Program-made: the position numbers and the translations under genes
Assembly: GCA_949751835.1 (NCBI GenBank)
Contig: CATKHK010000003.1
Coordinates: 248,001-312,000, forward strand
DNA from: Blepharisma japonicum
Lineage: Eukaryota > Ciliophora > Heterotrichea > Heterotrichida > Blepharismidae
Length of the DNA: 64,000 nucleotides
Direction: 5' to 3'
Part shown: piece by piece, positions 34,690-46,208 of the stretch
Numbering within the stretch: the stretch's first letter is position 1
Layout of the letters: the number at the start of each line of letters is the position of its first letter
Notes under the pieces: model-generated
Databases searched by the model: none
What the model saw: only the letters and a program-made list of their open reading frames with translations
Told to the model about the DNA's origin: nothing

Positions 34690-37080
34690 ATGGCTTCTCT
34701 CCTTTCGGGTAACCAAAACAGACGTCAGTTCAATAAAAAACCAAAACCTCAATCAACTGCAAAAACTCAAAAACCTTCATATCAAACAGAGGCAGAACAA
34801 TTTATCTGCTCCTCTAAAGAAGGTGAAGAGTTTCGCAGAGATCGACTATTCATATCAGACCTGATGAATAAGATCGGGATAATCGTCCCAGACAGTCTTC
34901 AAAGCCTGCAGGAAAAGCAGCTCAAGCCTAAAGTGAAGCAACACCAAGCCCCATCTTCAGAGACTCCTGTGAATCTGGTGGCCACTTTGCAAAACGTTCA
35001 GTCTTTTTTGAATAAGAGATCCCTCTTACAGCGAACAAAAGCTACCGAGCTTCCTCGCCAAGAATCAAACGCAAACCAAGAAAATCTGACGATTTTCGCC
35101 CTTAGGAACATCACTGCGCTCTTCAGCAAGGAAAACTCGAGCATGCTCTTCGACTCATGGCCATTGATTTTCCCTGGAGAAAACATTCTCGGAAATTGTC
35201 CAGAAAAATTCATCAGTCAGCCTCCAATGACCTTTCTCCTCATAAATGATGCTTCCACTAGAATTCGTATGGAAGTCGCATCAGCAATGGCTTCAATAAT
35301 AGCAAACTCTCCATTGTTAAAATGGCAAGACAACATCGAAAACTCAGGAGCAGCCCATGCATTAAATTCTCTTTCCCATTCTTTAGAAGGAATAATTTAT
35401 AACTTGCATGAAGCTTTGGCTTACATTTTGTCCAGAAATGAGCCAAAAGAAGTTGTGCTCTCTGTATTAAAAACCGCAGAAGCACTGGTTGGGAACACTT
35501 CCTATGCCAAATTTTCAGGGATGTCGTTGCCTCCTCTCATTAGTGCTGTTATAAGCAAATTTGATGAGAATGATGTTGAAATTACCAAAGCAGCAATTTC
35601 TGTGCTTGTTTGTGCTTTTAAGGAAAATGTTGAAGAAATGGTTCAATTTTTGACACCTCAGTTTATGCACATTTTTATAGGATCTAGCACTCTTTTAAAA
35701 GAAAAGCTTGAGCTTTTAGCAAAAATTGCAAGAAATTACTCTGTGCATCTTGATTTCTTGATAGACTGGCTGAAGCAAAAATTAGATGACCTCTTGGTAT
35801 GTGACGAGCCTGACATCCAAAGAGCGGCTTTTAAAGTTATTGAAGAGTACATAAGAGGAAATCAGAATTGTCCGCTGATTAGCTTAGCTATTAACAAAAT
35901 GTTTTATTTAATCAAAAAGAAAAAGTTCGATGAGCTAAGCTATGCATTCGATGTTTTGACAGTTTTACAAGACTTCAGCCACTTTTCAAGTGATCAGTTT
36001 GACGAGTTTTTGAGGTTCCTCAAGCACTATGAAAGATCTCAAGCCCCTTATTTTCTCAGAAGCAGCCTGCTCAAGTTGATTGGGACCTTATTTAAAACCA
36101 AAACCATGCCAAAATTCTTCTGCTCAACTGCTCTAAACATCATAGCAAACCATAAAGAATCAAAAGATCTTAAAGTTGCTATCAGTGGAGCCTCAGCAAT
36201 CTCAAGCTTCTGTACTAACCCACTTTGCTTGGACAGACTTGACTTAGTTTACAAGATGATCAATGAAAACAGCCAAAACAAGAAAGAAAAAATAGTTTCA
36301 AACGCGATTATTTCAATAGGTAACTTGTTCAAAAATTACTCACGGTCCGACCTTGGAGACTTATTTAAAGAATTTTTCGAGATCTGTGTTCAAGGACTCT
36401 CTCATAAAAACGCCAAAGTTGGCTGGGACTCATGCAGAGCCCTTTTCGAGTTCTTTGGAAATAAAAATATGCCACACAGTGAGGTGGCTGATATTTTAAT
36501 TCCTGTACTTGTAGCTACAATAAGAGACCAGAAAAACTATAAAACCAAGTGGAAAGCAGCTCAGATGTTGAGAAAATTCACCACTGAACTATGTGGTAGA
36601 TCATTGGAAATCTTACAAGTTTTGATTGTGGGACTAGAATCAACCAAGAGCTCTGTAGTTTTCGATGCAAAAACTCTGAAATACGAAAGAGGGTTCAGAC
36701 AAGAAGCGATAAATTGTATAGTGTATATTATGGAAAATGTGCAAGAGTTGAGCCCAGAACTTGTATTATATTTGTCCCAAAATAGTTGGGAAATCTATGA
36801 ATGGCTTGAATGGATGCTTTCTGATGTGATCAGAACAAGCTTCGACTCAAACCCTGCTGAGCATCCAGCTATTGTGTCAATTAAAGATTTTGCAGAAAAG
36901 ATTTTGACTTGGGTATCAAAATGTGATGGAATTCAGATTTCATTTGGGTTGCTGGAAAAATACAGGAAATTGTCTCTTTTCAGTGAAAGCAAAATTTTCA
37001 AGTATTCAGCTCAAGTCCCAATCCAGAAAAAATGTGATTTTCTTTCAATAAGAAATCCATTTAGCAACGAATTCATATAG
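34690..37080 (+). CDS. HEAT/armadillo-repeat protein, HEATR6-like
   Basis: 796 residues, ATG to TAG. After a basic, disordered N-terminus (about 1-40), alpha-solenoid helices run from about residue 130 to the end. RIRMEVASAMASIIANSP near 195-215 and VGWDSCRALFEFFGNKNMP near 575-600 match the pattern of HEATR6 (DUF4042) repeats, as do KAAQMLRKFTTE and the WEIYEWLEWM C-terminal motif. No catalytic residues. HEATR6 is poorly characterised; scaffold roles are assumed. The assignment rests on recognised repeat wording, so the symbol is left empty. Confidence 0.78.
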   Translation: MASLLSGNQNRRQFNKKPKPQSTAKTQKPSYQTEAEQFICSSKEGEEFRRDRLFISDLMNKIGIIVPDSLQSLQEKQLKPKVKQHQAPSSETPVNLVATLQNVQSFLNKRSLLQRTKATELPRQESNANQENLTIFALRNITALFSKENSSMLFDSWPLIFPGENILGNCPEKFISQPPMTFLLINDASTRIRMEVASAMASIIANSPLLKWQDNIENSGAAHALNSLSHSLEGIIYNLHEALAYILSRNEPKEVVLSVLKTAEALVGNTSYAKFSGMSLPPLISAVISKFDENDVEITKAAISVLVCAFKENVEEMVQFLTPQFMHIFIGSSTLLKEKLELLAKIARNYSVHLDFLIDWLKQKLDDLLVCDEPDIQRAAFKVIEEYIRGNQNCPLISLAINKMFYLIKKKKFDELSYAFDVLTVLQDFSHFSSDQFDEFLRFLKHYERSQAPYFLRSSLLKLIGTLFKTKTMPKFFCSTALNIIANHKESKDLKVAISGASAISSFCTNPLCLDRLDLVYKMINENSQNKKEKIVSNAIISIGNLFKNYSRSDLGDLFKEFFEICVQGLSHKNAKVGWDSCRALFEFFGNKNMPHSEVADILIPVLVATIRDQKNYKTKWKAAQMLRKFTTELCGRSLEILQVLIVGLESTKSSVVFDAKTLKYERGFRQEAINCIVYIMENVQELSPELVLYLSQNSWEIYEWLEWMLSDVIRTSFDSNPAEHPAIVSIKDFAEKILTWVSKCDGIQISFGLLEKYRKLSLFSESKIFKYSAQVPIQKKCDFLSIRNPFSNEFI

Positions 37081-37220
37081 ATAAATAATTATAGATCTAT
37101 TTCGTTAATAATTACTTAGAAAATATGCTAATATAAGTATAAGCTTAAAGCTTTTTGCTTCTTATTGTTCTTTTCTTATTCAATATATTTCATTGGAGAA
37201 TTTAGATAATTAACAATAAA

Positions 37221-39749
37221 TTAGTTCGCTTTTTTCTTGAAACTTAGGGGTTGGTTAGGATATATCGGATCATTTGAAATTTTATACCGGAGTTTAAGAG
37301 GGCTATTGCGCCGGATATCTTCATGTGGCTCTGAAGAGCTTTTTATGCTTTCATATGTAGGAATGAAAACTCTTTCAGGATCTTTCCTGAAAGCGGATTG
37401 AGTGCTCTTCTTGTTCATGTCTGGCAGACAAAGTGATTTTGAGTCCTTGTTATGTTTAGGCTTTATAATATCTTTTCTATCAAAAGAAAGATCAGCTGGC
37501 TTTGTTTTCAACTTTTGCAGACCCCGAGAATAAGAAAATTTCGAAAAATCTTGATTACGGGACGGAGGGCGAGTTTCTAAAGGCGGGACACAAAAATCTT
37601 CTGAAGAAAGATCAGGAGCAGCGCTTTCAGCTCTAAACCTTATGCTTCTTCTATTACTTTTTGATGCAGAGTTCGCAGCTCTAGAAAAATATTTAGCTAA
37701 GCTGCTCATTGGATGTTTGGCAAGTTTTTCCTTTGAGTCAGCTTTTTTTTTCTTTGGTTGTATGCTTTTGATAATTAAAGGTGATTCAATTAAGCTTTCA
37801 ACTTTTCTGAATGCTTTCAAAATAATTTTATTTGTCTCTACTTCTAATTCTTCTCTTTCTTCACTATATTCGTCTTCTTCTGAATCAGAGCTATCAGAGT
37901 CGCTTTCGGTGTACTGTGGCTCATCTCTTATACTGTTTATTATATCTGCCATTGTTCGCTTTTTTTGTGGAGCTGTAGGGATCGTTTCTGCGGCTTCATG
38001 CTCTTTTAAAAGCTCTTTTTCTTTTTCTTCGTCACTTTCAGTCAGTTTATTCCTCTTTTTCAATCTTTCAAACCTTCTTAATTCTTGGTCTTCTAAATCT
38101 CTATCTCTAATCTCAATGTACTCTAGTAGAGTTTCTCCTAAATATTTACCTAGTTTGTGCAGGCTTTCTTCAGCGAATGGATGAGTAATTCTTTCTGCAT
38201 CTAAATACCCATGAGATGAAGTCTCAATTGTATAGGTGCATGGCAATTGAAGCTCTTTTCACATGACTAAGCGGGCTGTTTTGCGCTTTTCAGCCTCATT
38301 ACGAAATCGGCATGAATAATAGCGAAACATATCTGTGATTTCACTAATGAGTTTGGGGAAGACCTTGATTTTGTAATATTTGTCAGAATGAAGAGGGTAG
38401 TGTGGCCCATACATGAAGACTCCTTTTTTGGTAGAATGAGCATGGAGATCGAAGTAAAAAGTAAGTTTTTTGTTTAGACTACTTTTTATGGCTTTGTTTT
38501 TGAGAGAATATATAACTGGGTTTAGTTTTGGGTTCGGGTCTTGAAAGCTTCGATTAAGATCTTCTCCTGTCAAGGAGCATCGTGCATTTCCAACAATTAC
38601 TCCATCGATATTGAGCATAGGAACAATTTTAAACACAACTTTTTTTCTAAGTTTTTTAGCTTTATGGCTATTTCCTGTAATAAAATTCAAAAATCCTTCC
38701 ATAGCCCATGATCCATGAGTTTCTCCAGGATGAACTCTTGCTGTCATAAAAACAAACTCTTTTTCATTAGTGTTATTAAAATCTGTGATAGTTAATATAG
38801 GTGTATCAACTCCTCCCAAACTTTTGCAAAGCATTTCTCTCCTCACAAATTCACATTTTTCCAGCTCTTTTAATAATTTACACAATTTTGTATAACTATA
38901 AGGTATTGAATATGCAAAAAAGACTACATCGTTATCTTTGAATTCAAAAGAAAAGGACAAAGAATAGTAGTGACGGTTATTTGCTAATCTGCTCACTTTA
39001 CTATGAGTATAAACAATATCGTGGCCACCTTTAATTCATCCAGTTTTGTCCCTATAAATGCAAGGCATCAATCCTTGCGTATATAAGCTATTTCTTTTAG
39101 AAAAATTGACTATATTAAATCTAACCTCTCTCATACCGTTTTTATTGCATACCTTAAAGTAATATCATTGATTATGGCCATAAGTGTTTGAATCAGTTCT
39201 TAAATACAAATCATATTCATTTTCCTTCACTTTTTCGACTCGGTCTAAATTTCCACATTCAAATTTCGATGAAAATTCAAGTTCACCCAGAGGTAGTCCT
39301 TCTCGCATTCCAGTAAAAGGAGGACCTTCTGGCTTAGTCTGACTCTTTTTCACAATTTCCCAAGCATGCTTTATTCTTGGATTAATAGAAAATTTATAAG
39401 TTTCAGGTCCTGAAAAAGCTTCATTGAGTTCTAAGGAGTCCTCAGGTCGATATCCGTTAAAAATAGGATTTTGTGCAGGTATTTGGTCATAGGTAAATGA
39501 TAAAGGAATTGGGCCATTCTGCAGAAGTGAGTTTGGCCGTCATCTAAATAAAGGTTACCCAAATATCATATCAGGTTCTAAACTATGCCCGGATTCCACT
39601 AATGGGATATGAGGAATTACTACTGAATCTACCTTTTCTTTGAGCTGAAAATCAAGGTTCAAAGGGGTGGGAGTTTTTCCATCCACATCTACAAGGACTT
39701 CGTCTTCTGAGTTGTGCTCGAAGCCTGAATCTTCGCTGAATTCAGTCAT
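37221..39749 (-). CDS. Cytosolic carboxypeptidase (CCP/AGBL, M14D), likely tubulin deglutamylase
   Basis: 837 residues after a 15-nt intron at 39544-39558 (GTAACCTTTATTTAG on the minus strand); TGA as Trp includes 39165-39167 (HNQ-W-YYF), where the family has Trp. The N-terminal CCP beta-sandwich domain ends around WYYFKVCNKNGMREVRFNIVN. The peptidase domain has zinc ligands in ARVHPGETHGSW (H and E of HxxE), DLNRSF for the carboxylate pocket, the third ligand in YFDLHAHSTKKG, and the catalytic Glu in CTYTIETSSHG. All expected catalytic residues are present, unlike the M14 protein at 4 kb. CCPs trim glutamate from tubulin tails in cilia. A ~200-residue acidic, Lys-rich tail follows (about 600-837). 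Confidence 0.93.
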
Positions 39750-39861
39750 CGTGTATTTTATGAAAAATTATTAGAATTAAGCAGATGAGTGCTAATACTT
39801 AAAAGAGAGAAGCAAAAAGCAAAATTAAAGCTTTAGAGGAGTAAAATAGATTTTCTTGCAG

Positions 39862-40467
39862 ATGTCATTTAAATTACTGCAATTTTTAATGGAAAAAAGC
39901 TCAAATAATAAAAGAGTTTTAGAGATCTTCCAGAAGCTATGCAAAGAAAAAGAGAAAACGATGAAAAAAATTCCAGTGAAGAATAGCGAAGTAATTAAAG
40001 TAAAAACTGAGAAATTACCTTTGTTTTTGTATGATTTGATTGGACAAGAAAAACCGTTTAGCCAAAAATCGAAATTGAAGCTAAAAACTTCTGTCTCCAA
40101 AACACCTGAGCCGAGTAGCCGATTAGCTAATAAAATTATAAAGGGAATAAGCCCTCATGAAGCAAACCTGAGACCAAGTTTAACTTACAAAGAATTCAAA
40201 GATACCCACAATTCAAGTTTTAGATTAAAAAAGGAGCTTAAATTGAATAAAACGATAAATAATACAAAAAACACTGAGCTTTCGCAGACAATTCGGAGAC
40301 CTAGTCCAGATATTAATTTAAATAAAACTTTCACTTGCCCTGCAAGAGCAAAAAAATTAAGGCTGAACAAATTGATTACTCAATCTCTTCTTTCTTCAGG
40401 GAGACCTATATTTCCTCATACAGCATTATTCAAAAATGAGTTCATTGAAAAATATATTTGTAATTAA
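39862..40467 (+). CDS. Basic protein, unrecognised
   Basis: 201 residues from the first ATG (MSFKLLQFLMEKSS); an upstream TTG would add two residues. Lys/Ser/Thr-rich with Pro motifs (KTPEPSSRLANKIIKG, IRRPSPDINL). No domain or membrane segment is seen; predicted disordered. Divergent with the cytosolic carboxypeptidase across about 110 bp, so the two may share a bidirectional promoter. Function unknown; a microtubule-associated role would fit the context but is only a guess. Confidence 0.65.
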   Translation: MSFKLLQFLMEKSSNNKRVLEIFQKLCKEKEKTMKKIPVKNSEVIKVKTEKLPLFLYDLIGQEKPFSQKSKLKLKTSVSKTPEPSSRLANKIIKGISPHEANLRPSLTYKEFKDTHNSSFRLKKELKLNKTINNTKNTELSQTIRRPSPDINLNKTFTCPARAKKLRLNKLITQSLLSSGRPIFPHTALFKNEFIEKYICN

Positions 40468-40685
40468 CTAATCCTTGCATTTATTCAATAAACTCATAAA
40501 TAGGAACTCTCTAATTTAATAGTAAACAAGATAGCTATAAATTTTATGATGACATTGAGTAAAAATAATAAATAAATCAAAAGAAAAATTTAAAGAAGCA
40601 TCATTCAAGCAAATTATTTAGTAATGATGGAAAGAGATATATGAATTTTAGTTATATGAAAAGTATTAAACTTTATTTTACTGAT

Positions 40686-41228
40686 TTAGCTTGGCAATTC
40701 CATCTTCCAAAACCCATCATTTAAATAATGTAAGTTTTCAATAGCAGCCCCAGTTGGGTTGCTTCTAATTTCTTCTGTACTTTTCATCATTCTTCCTATT
40801 GCAAGAGCATGAGTTTTACCTTCAGCCATTATCGCTACAATTTCTCCTTGTTTGGCTTCTTCCATTGCTCCTCCTGCTGAAACTAGCCCAGGAGCCATAA
40901 CATTAGCACCACCAATGACAAATCGGATTGCCCCTTTATCTACTTGCATTTTCTTCAGCATAAAAGGAAATTTGTGTAAAAGCTTCAAGTGGGGAAACAT
41001 GATGTCTTCACAATGAATTGATATAATTGTTTTCTCCACGTATGTGAACGATAAATTATTGTGAGGTGCTTTCAATTTTGCTTCAATCACTGAATGTTGC
41101 TTAGGGAAAAGAAGATCAATGTATGGCTCCATTTCAGGATGACCTTCAAGCATTGCTGATTTTAAGCCTCTGACATTGGAACTTCTAAGCTGCGATGTGG
41201 TGCGAATCTCTTCTGGCTTTTTAAGCAT
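40686..41228 (-). CDS. MCTS1: MCTS1/Tma20-type PUA-domain translation factor
   Basis: 180 residues, the usual MCTS1 length (181). N-terminal pre-PUA domain (RGLKSAMLEGHPEMEPYIDLLFPK; KLLHKFPFMLKKMQVDKGAIRF) and a C-terminal PUA domain (GGANVMAPGLVSAGG, GEIVAIMAEGKTHALAIG). MCTS1 partners with DENR in reinitiation and ribosome recycling, binding the 40S subunit. All diagnostic motifs are present; orthology is firm. ATG at 41226-41228. Confidence 0.95.
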   Translation of the reverse strand: MLKKPEEIRTTSQLRSSNVRGLKSAMLEGHPEMEPYIDLLFPKQHSVIEAKLKAPHNNLSFTYVEKTIISIHCEDIMFPHLKLLHKFPFMLKKMQVDKGAIRFVIGGANVMAPGLVSAGGAMEEAKQGEIVAIMAEGKTHALAIGRMMKSTEEIRSNPTGAAIENLHYLNDGFWKMELPS

Positions 41229-41742
41229 CTTTATGTATTTAAGTATTAGTTATATAAAGTAATTATAATGTATATAAGTGAAAGCTTTTATTGTTCAAAC
41301 TAAATATTTATTAATTCTTTATCATTAGCTTATTAATGACTTTTTGGTGATTTTATTTCTTTATATAACATCTTCTGAAATTCAATACTTAATGAATTGA
41401 TTAGAATGAGAATAGATTACTCATAACTCTTTAGATTCATAACTTGAGCTGATTTATTGCTTTTATTAAAAATATTTTGATTTAAAATCTATTGATTCGA
41501 TCTTCATTTTATTTATTTGCCATTCTTTTTTTGAAAATTTATATATATAGCCTTTATTTGTGCCCGAAAACGGCGCACACTTAATTGCTTATGAGACACT
41601 GATGTTTATTGTATTAAGAGGACTATAAAAATATCTAGTTACTATTGCTATAAATGAAATTAAATTAGAACTTAGTCGAGCATGGAATGAATTATAGTTA
41701 ATCAGAATCGCTTAATTATATTGGCAAAATAAATAATAAAAA
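41229..41742. other. Intergenic, 514 bp
   Basis: Mostly AT-rich. A small GC-richer spot near 41560-41580 (GCCCGAAAACGGCGC) could form a short hairpin. No gene recognised. Confidence 0.5.
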
Positions 41743-43734
41743 ATGAAACTAACACCAGTCAATTGCATCATGTTTCTTAGCACTGTGACATCATTTATCA
41801 TTCATGGAATTATTTCAACAAATTTTGAAAAGCTAGCTTTATTTGTACTTATTTCAAAATTACCCAAACGTCTCTCGTTGTATATATCAATTTTTGGTTC
41901 AATGATTGTAACAAGCATAACGAATTTTCCAGAAGATTTACTATTTTTATCTGCTTTAATTTATATATTTCCCCAAATCCTCAAATTAAAGTTAAATTCA
42001 GCAGTTAATTATTTTATTTGACTAGACATCGTTTGGCTCATATTTGCTGGCTACTTTAAATCAGGGCAAACTGAATTATTGACTATTATATGAACATCAA
42101 TAATTTCCAGCTTAGAAATTTCAAAACGGTCAAAATTTGATGAAATTCTAAAAGAAAAAGAAGAATTAGCTAAAAAATGCAAAAGGTTGGAGCAAGAAAT
42201 TTCGATTATGGAAGCAAGTCAGCGAACTCCTTCAGCAAAAAGAACTACAGAACTTATAAATAAGTTGAAAAACTTATCAAATACTTTCATGCATGGAGAT
42301 TTTAGTCCAGACTCATCAAAAAGAAGCTCTCGATTTGAAAATGAGTCAGCAACGTTCTCTTCGTATTTATATAACAATCGAATTATTTATACAGATGAAA
42401 CTGAGAGTTCAGATTTCATTACAAATGATGAAATCAAAGAAATTATTGCTTCCTTAATCAGTCAAGATTATTTGTTTTGGAACCCTGAAAAAGGTCATGT
42501 GACTGATCTCAATCTTCTAGAAATAGGAAAAAATCAAATGAATCTTTATACACAAACAGATGACTCAGTCCCTGAATCTCCTAGTAGACGAAGAAAACTG
42601 TCCAATCAACCTCTAGTGAAGCGTTTAACAACAATGAAAACGTCAAGTATTGATAATACATCTTTATTTGAAACTCTAAATGAAATAGGCAGCTGAGATT
42701 TTGACCAATTCAAACTACTTGAACTGACGAAAAACCCAACTTTTGAAGTCGGCAGATATATTTTTCATTTTCTAGATCTGACAGGAATTTTTGATATTGA
42801 CGAACATAAACTAGATAGGTTTTTGACAGTTGTAGAGAGTGGATACAAAAAGGAAAATTATTACCACAATTCATTGCATGCTGCTGATGTTGCTACTTCA
42901 GCTATGTTTTTGATTCAGCAAGGACTCGAACTTGGAAATGGTCTTGAAGATATTGATAATTTGGCTATGATTATTGCTGCGCTCTGTCATGATATTGAGC
43001 ATCCTGGAGTAAATAATCCATATTTGGTTATTAGCCAGGATTCTTTAGCATTTAAGTATAACGATCAAAGTGTTTTAGAACATATGCATGCAAATAGGAC
43101 TTTTCAAATTCTTAATGAAGATAAGACTAATATTTTAACAAATATTGCTAAGGTCGATTATCAGAGATTCAGAAAAATAACGATCCAGGCAATTCTAGGA
43201 ACAGATTTACAGGTTCATTTTGACAAATTAGCTGATTTTAAATCAATGATTTCCAAAAGGCTTAATTTTTCCGATGATAAATTTAAACTACTTTCTCTGC
43301 AGATGTGCATTAAGTGCGCAGATATCGGTCATGGAGCAAAAACTCTTGATCTTCACAAAAAGTGGTCTAATTTAATTACAAAAGAGTTTTTCAAGCAAGG
43401 TGATCTTGAAAGAAAAAGAGGATTCTCTGTCACACCGCTTTGCGACAGAGAAAGTGTAGTGTTAAGCAAATCTCAAGAAGGTTTTCTAAAAGTTCTTGTA
43501 AGGCCACTATTTGAGCTCTGGGGAGAATTTTTGGAACTTTATGCAGCTGAAGAAAACAAAGATATTGCCGTTTACACATTTGAAGCCTGCTTGGCTAATA
43601 TTAGGTGCAATATTGAATACTGAGACAATGAGTATATTTTATATAAAGATTGAAAGCAAACATTTTTCCTTGACGAACTGCCTCCGCCCATGCTAAAGAA
43701 ACATTCAACTCAAATAGCAAACGGAATTAATTAA
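41743..43734 (+). CDS. Membrane-anchored class I cyclic nucleotide phosphodiesterase, copy 1
   Basis: 663 residues with TGA as Trp at several sites (42019, 42694, 43621). The first ~125 residues hold four or five hydrophobic helices, then a Lys/Glu-rich linker with coiled-coil character (EELAKKCKRLEQEIS). The PDEase_I catalytic domain spans about 345-640: YHNSLHAADV (H375, the catalytic His), CHDIEHPGVNN (H416-D417 metal site), CADIGHGAK (third metal Asp), and SQEGFLKVLVRPLFE for the glutamine-switch region. It hydrolyses cAMP and/or cGMP; specificity cannot be read from sequence. First of three tandem copies, and the most divergent (HDIEH versus HDVGH). Confidence 0.93.
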
Positions 43735-43908
43735 ATGATATATTAAATAGTTTCATGATTTAAAATTCCCGTATAATTGTAACTTAATTTAAAATTTAAT
43801 TATATATTTAATTTATAACCTTTCTAATTTTATATGAAATTACCGTTTATCGTAGTATAAAGTGATTATTTGTTGAAAAAATACATGTCCGAACAAATTT
43901 ATAATTAA

Positions 43909-45885
43909 ATGAAATTAACACTTGCTAATTCGATCTTATTTTTGAGCTCATTAGTATCTTTTATCATTCACGGAATTTATCCAGGGAATATTGCAAAGAT
44001 TGGCTTATCTATTCTTATTTCACGGTTTCCAAAAAGAATCGAATGGCCAATAGCTATTTTGAGCTCAATGATTCTGGTGCATATAACATCTTTTCAAGAA
44101 GATTTACTATTTTTGTCAGCTTTAATATATGCTTTTCCTCAAGACTGTAAAATTCAAAATGATTCAATAGTCAAACTATACATTTTGATTAATATTACAT
44201 GACTTATTGTTTCAGGATATTTTAGATCAGGTCAAATTGAGCTACTCTTTATTATAAGTATTTCTTTCATCTCTATTTGAGATATGTCCCAATCCATAAA
44301 ACTTAATAAATTGGAGGCAGAAAATATTGAACTATTGACAAGATGTGCAACTTATGAGCAAGAAAGATTAGGCATCGAAGCCAGTAAACTAGTTCCTTCC
44401 TTCAAAAGAACTGCAGAACTAGTCGAAAAACTGAAAAAAGTATCAAATCCTTTAACCCCTGACGCTCCTCAACAAAAATTGCATATTATTTTTCAAAACG
44501 AAGCCCATTCAGATGATTCAAAATTCTGACGAAGAAGTTCCTCAAATGAGTCAAGTAGCTCAAATTTCATCACAAAAGACGAAATAAAGGAAATTATTGC
44601 TTCCTTAATAAGTCAAGATTATCTAATTTGCAATCAAGGAAGAGTCAAGGCTTCTGATTTTAATATTGCTGAAATAGGCAAGAATCAAATGGATTTATAT
44701 ACACAAGTAGACGACTCATTGCCTGAAACTACGATACGGCCCAAAAAAAATAAACTCAAAACATTTGTTCAGAGACTGATCACTATGAAATCTTATTGTG
44801 ACGATAATGAATCCTTGAGTAAAGCTCTTGGAGAAATAGGAGTATGGGATTTTGACACTTTTAAGTTGATTGAATTTATAAATAACCCTGCTTTTGAGGT
44901 TGGAAGATATATTTTTAGGATGATGGGATTAACCTTAACTTATGATATTGATGAGCATAAACTGGATAGGTTTTTAACTGTGGTGGAAAATGGCTATAAG
45001 AATAAAAATTATTATCACAATTCATTGCATGCAGCGGATGTCGCTGCTTCAGCAATTTTTTTAATACAAGAAGGAATTGAATTGGGTAACGGTTTGGCTG
45101 ATATAGATGTATTCTCTTTGATTATTGCTGCGCTTTGTCATGACGTTGGGCATCCAGGTGTTAATAATCCGTTTTTAATAGCTAGCAAAGATCCTTTAGC
45201 ATTTAAATATAATGACCAAAGCGTTTTAGAGCATATGCACACAAATACTACATTTCAAATTCTAAGTGAAGATAAAACAAATATCCTGGAAAATTTTTCA
45301 AAGTCAGATTATCAAAGATTTAGAAAAATCACTATCCAAGCAATACTTGGAACTGATTTGCAGATCCATTTCGATAAACTCTCAGACTTTCAATCAATGC
45401 TGTCTAAAAAACTAACTTTTTCTGACGATAAGTTTAAGCTACTTGCTTTACAAATGTGCATAAAATGTGCAGACATCGGGCATGGAGCTAAAACCCTTGA
45501 GCTCCATAAAAGATGGTCAAGTTTAATAACTAAGGAATTCTTCAAGCAAGGAGACTTAGAGAGACAAAATGGATTAGCTGCTTCTCCTCTCTGTGATAGA
45601 GAAAGCGTTATAATTAGCAAATCTCAAGAAGGATTTCTAAAGGTTCTTGTAAGACCTCTTTTTGAAAGCTGGGCAGAATTTTTAGAAATTCATGCAAGCG
45701 GAGATAATAAACAAAAGGCTATTAGTAAATTTGAAGTATGCATAACAAATATATTATGCAATATTGAATATTGGGACAACGAATACAACTTATTCAAGGA
45801 AGGGAAACAAGGATTTTTCCTCGATAATAAACCTCCTCCATTGTTAAGGAAGCATTCAACCCAAATAGTCAATGGATTTAAATAG
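43909..45885 (+). CDS. Membrane-anchored cyclic nucleotide phosphodiesterase, copy 2
   Basis: 658 residues, same plan as copy 1: N-terminal membrane helices (SILFLSSLVSFIIHGIYPG, SMILVHITSFQEDLLFLSALIY), coiled linker, then the PDEase_I domain with YHNSLHAADV, CHDVGHPGVNN, CADIGHGAK and the SQEGFLKVLVRPLFE motif. TGA as Trp at 44200, 44278 and 44527. It is closer to copy 3 than to copy 1 (shared SQDYLICNQG, MDLYTQVDDSLPETTIR, HMHTNTTFQILSEDK). All catalytic residues are present. It lies 174 bp downstream of copy 1 in the same direction. Confidence 0.93.
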
Positions 45886-46208
45886 ATTATATATTAAATA
45901 TGTTTAAATTTAATATTTGCTAAAGATTATTATTATTAATACAATTTATTTGGAGTTTTTTCAAAAGTTTTTTATTAAAAAAATATATTTCTAAATGAAT
46001 TATTTTTAAAACAAATATGAACATTACTTTGAAATCATGACTTTAAATACTATAAATGAAGCGGTAAAGAGTGCAGGTCCACACTATTCTTATGATTCGT
46101 CTTATCTATTTATTGAATTAATTGTTTTTAGCTTTCACTTTCAACTAAATATGGCATTTCTCAGAGAGGTATAGAAAATAAAAATGCGAGAAAAAAATCT
46201 ATAATTAA
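45886..46208. other. Intergenic, 323 bp, between PDE copies 2 and 3
   Basis: AT-rich, nothing recognised. Confidence 0.6.

Noticed and set aside
37642-38184. 180-codon plus-strand ORF opposite the carboxypeptidase tail
   Set aside because: Exact antisense of a Lys/Glu/Ser-rich coding tail, which gives Leu/Phe/Ser-rich shadows.
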